NCBI GenBank assembly: GCA_040753495.1
Contig: JBFMEF010000064.1
Location: 1-64,000 of the forward strand
From: Candidatus Zixiibacteriota bacterium
Lineage (GTDB): Bacteria > Zixibacteria > MSB-5A5 > GN15 > PGXB01
Direction: 5' to 3'
Length of the DNA stretch: 64,000 bases
Shown: positions 63,537 to 64,000 of the stretch, one piece after another
Layout: the number at the start of each line of letters is the position of its first letter
Numbering within the stretch: the first letter of the stretch is position 1
The notes under the pieces: generated by a model
What the model was told of the DNA's origin: nothing
Database searches by the model: none
What the model saw: only the letters and a program-made list of their open reading frames with translations
Made by a program: the position numbers and the translations under genes

Positions 63537-64000
63537 CGGAATTCAGTTTTATATATTATCGACGGCACATGAGGCCGGTGAAGCGGTTGCCGATACGGTC
63601 CACCAGGCGGCCGGACATGGCGGCGGCGAATCGCACGAACTTCCCAATCTTATCACGTTCATTAACAAGTCGTTTGCTCATCATTACGATGCGCTGATAT
63701 TCGCCGGATTTGTTTCGCTGCTGCTTATAACCGTGTCTCTCATAACCTACCGCAAGCGGCAGTTAATACCGGGGAGACTGCAGAACTTTGTCGAAATGAT
63801 TATCGAGGGATTGAATAATCTACTCTTTTCAGTCATGGGCAAGGAAAGCCGTCACTTTGTGCCGTTTCTGGGGACGCTTTTTCTCTATATCTGGTTTATG
63901 AATCTTCTGGGTCTTATCCCCTTTATGAAATCATCAACATCCTCGATTAATACCACGGCCGCTCTGGCTATTACGGTTTTCTTATATGTGCAGTATACCG
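63529..64000 (+). CDS. atpB: ATP synthase subunit a, N-terminal part (cut by window end)
   Basis: Proton-channel subunit of F0. I read the frame directly from GTG 63529 (overlapping the atpI end) to the window edge: about 157 residues. FINKSFAHHYDALIFAGFVS, KRQLIPGRLQNFVEMIIEGL and FLYIWFMNLLGLIPFMK match the N-terminal half of bacterial subunit a. The proton-path Arg lies beyond the window. GGAAAG about 8-9 bases upstream is the likely ribosome site; no ATG fits better. Confidence 0.9.
   Translation, partial: MLNGIQFYILSTAHEAGEAVADTVHQAAGHGGGESHELPNLITFINKSFAHHYDALIFAGFVSLLLITVSLITYRKRQLIPGRLQNFVEMIIEGLNNLLFSVMGKESRHFVPFLGTLFLYIWFMNLLGLIPFMKSSTSSINTTAALAITVFLYVQYT

Overview
The window looks like a chromosomal segment of a diderm (Gram-negative-type) bacterium with moderate GC. 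Features that show an outer membrane are a LolD/LolC-E lipoprotein export pair, SurA- and PpiC-type periplasmic chaperones, lipobox lipoproteins, and several signal-peptide beta-barrel-like proteins, one of them PorV/PorQ-like. It also carries genes more familiar from Firmicutes (McsA-McsB-ClpC, RqcP), and large DUF4175/DUF4159 and DUF2723 proteins. This mixture is compatible with the FCB superphylum and neighbouring candidate phyla such as Zixibacteria. That placement is an inference from gene content; no rRNA gene is present to test it. I see no rRNA, tRNA, CRISPR array, transposase or phage gene, so this is core and near-core DNA rather than a mobile island.

Layout. 0-6.4 kb: the 3' part of uvrA, a small Myb/SANT-like basic protein, enolase on the minus strand, and a plus-strand sugar-nucleotide operon (LegB-like 4,6-dehydratase, nucleotidyltransferase, WbpP-like epimerase). 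6.5-8.1 kb: an SDR / [4Fe-4S] protein / zinc-ribbon operon. 8.1-8.8 kb: a gene-free block rich in inverted repeats. 8.8-15.5 kb (minus): lon-engB-purA and a PcrA/UvrD helicase. 15.6-18.7 kb: a STAS anti-anti-sigma-like protein, divergent from a PEP-synthase-like protein that appears to lack the PEP-binding barrel. 18.7-24.0 kb: a small membrane protein/TauE/lipoprotein operon behind a recognisable promoter, then two PPIase chaperones followed by rqcP. 24.3-26.9 kb: two convergent cation/proton antiporter-type genes. 27-31.3 kb: a secreted protein with about eleven G-D-D-x-Y repeats, an outer-membrane barrel with a long leader, and a histone H1-like protein. 31.3-34.5 kb: a strongly structured leader, an unrecognised helical protein, an HD-GYP protein and an EamA transporter. 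34.5-47.3 kb (minus): rpmA, then a long, tightly packed run (EamA, GT22-type mannosyltransferase, ComEA-like, PilM-like, rsmD, coaD, lysS, lolC/E, lolD, mcsA, mcsB, clpC). 47.5-56.7 kb: a DUF2723 (TMEM260-like) protein and the DUF4159-DUF4175-TPR operon. 57.4-60.7 kb: a carbamoyltransferase/DUF5989/SGNH cassette. 61-64 kb: a secreted HMA-domain protein, a PorV-like protein and the start of the ATP synthase operon (atpZ, atpI, atpB cut by the window end).

How parts fit together. Envelope biogenesis dominates: lipoprotein sorting, barrel chaperones, surface sugar precursors, two membrane glycosyltransferases of the lipid-linked-sugar type and the carbamoyltransferase cassette. Protein quality control is the second theme: Lon, ClpC with the arginine kinase pair, RqcP, SurA and PpiC. 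Promoters with TTGACA-like and TATAAT-like boxes 17 bases apart occur repeatedly. Two of them (the TauE operon and the ATP synthase operon) lie near palindromes with a shared GTGA-N6-TCAC core, suggesting a common CRP/FNR-family regulator.

Best candidates for something new: the structured leader plus orphan gene at 31.5-32.4 kb, the G-D-D-x-Y repeat protein, the carbamoyltransferase cassette, the PEP-synthase-like protein with an unassigned C-terminal domain, and the secreted HMA protein with its Cys-Gly repeats.
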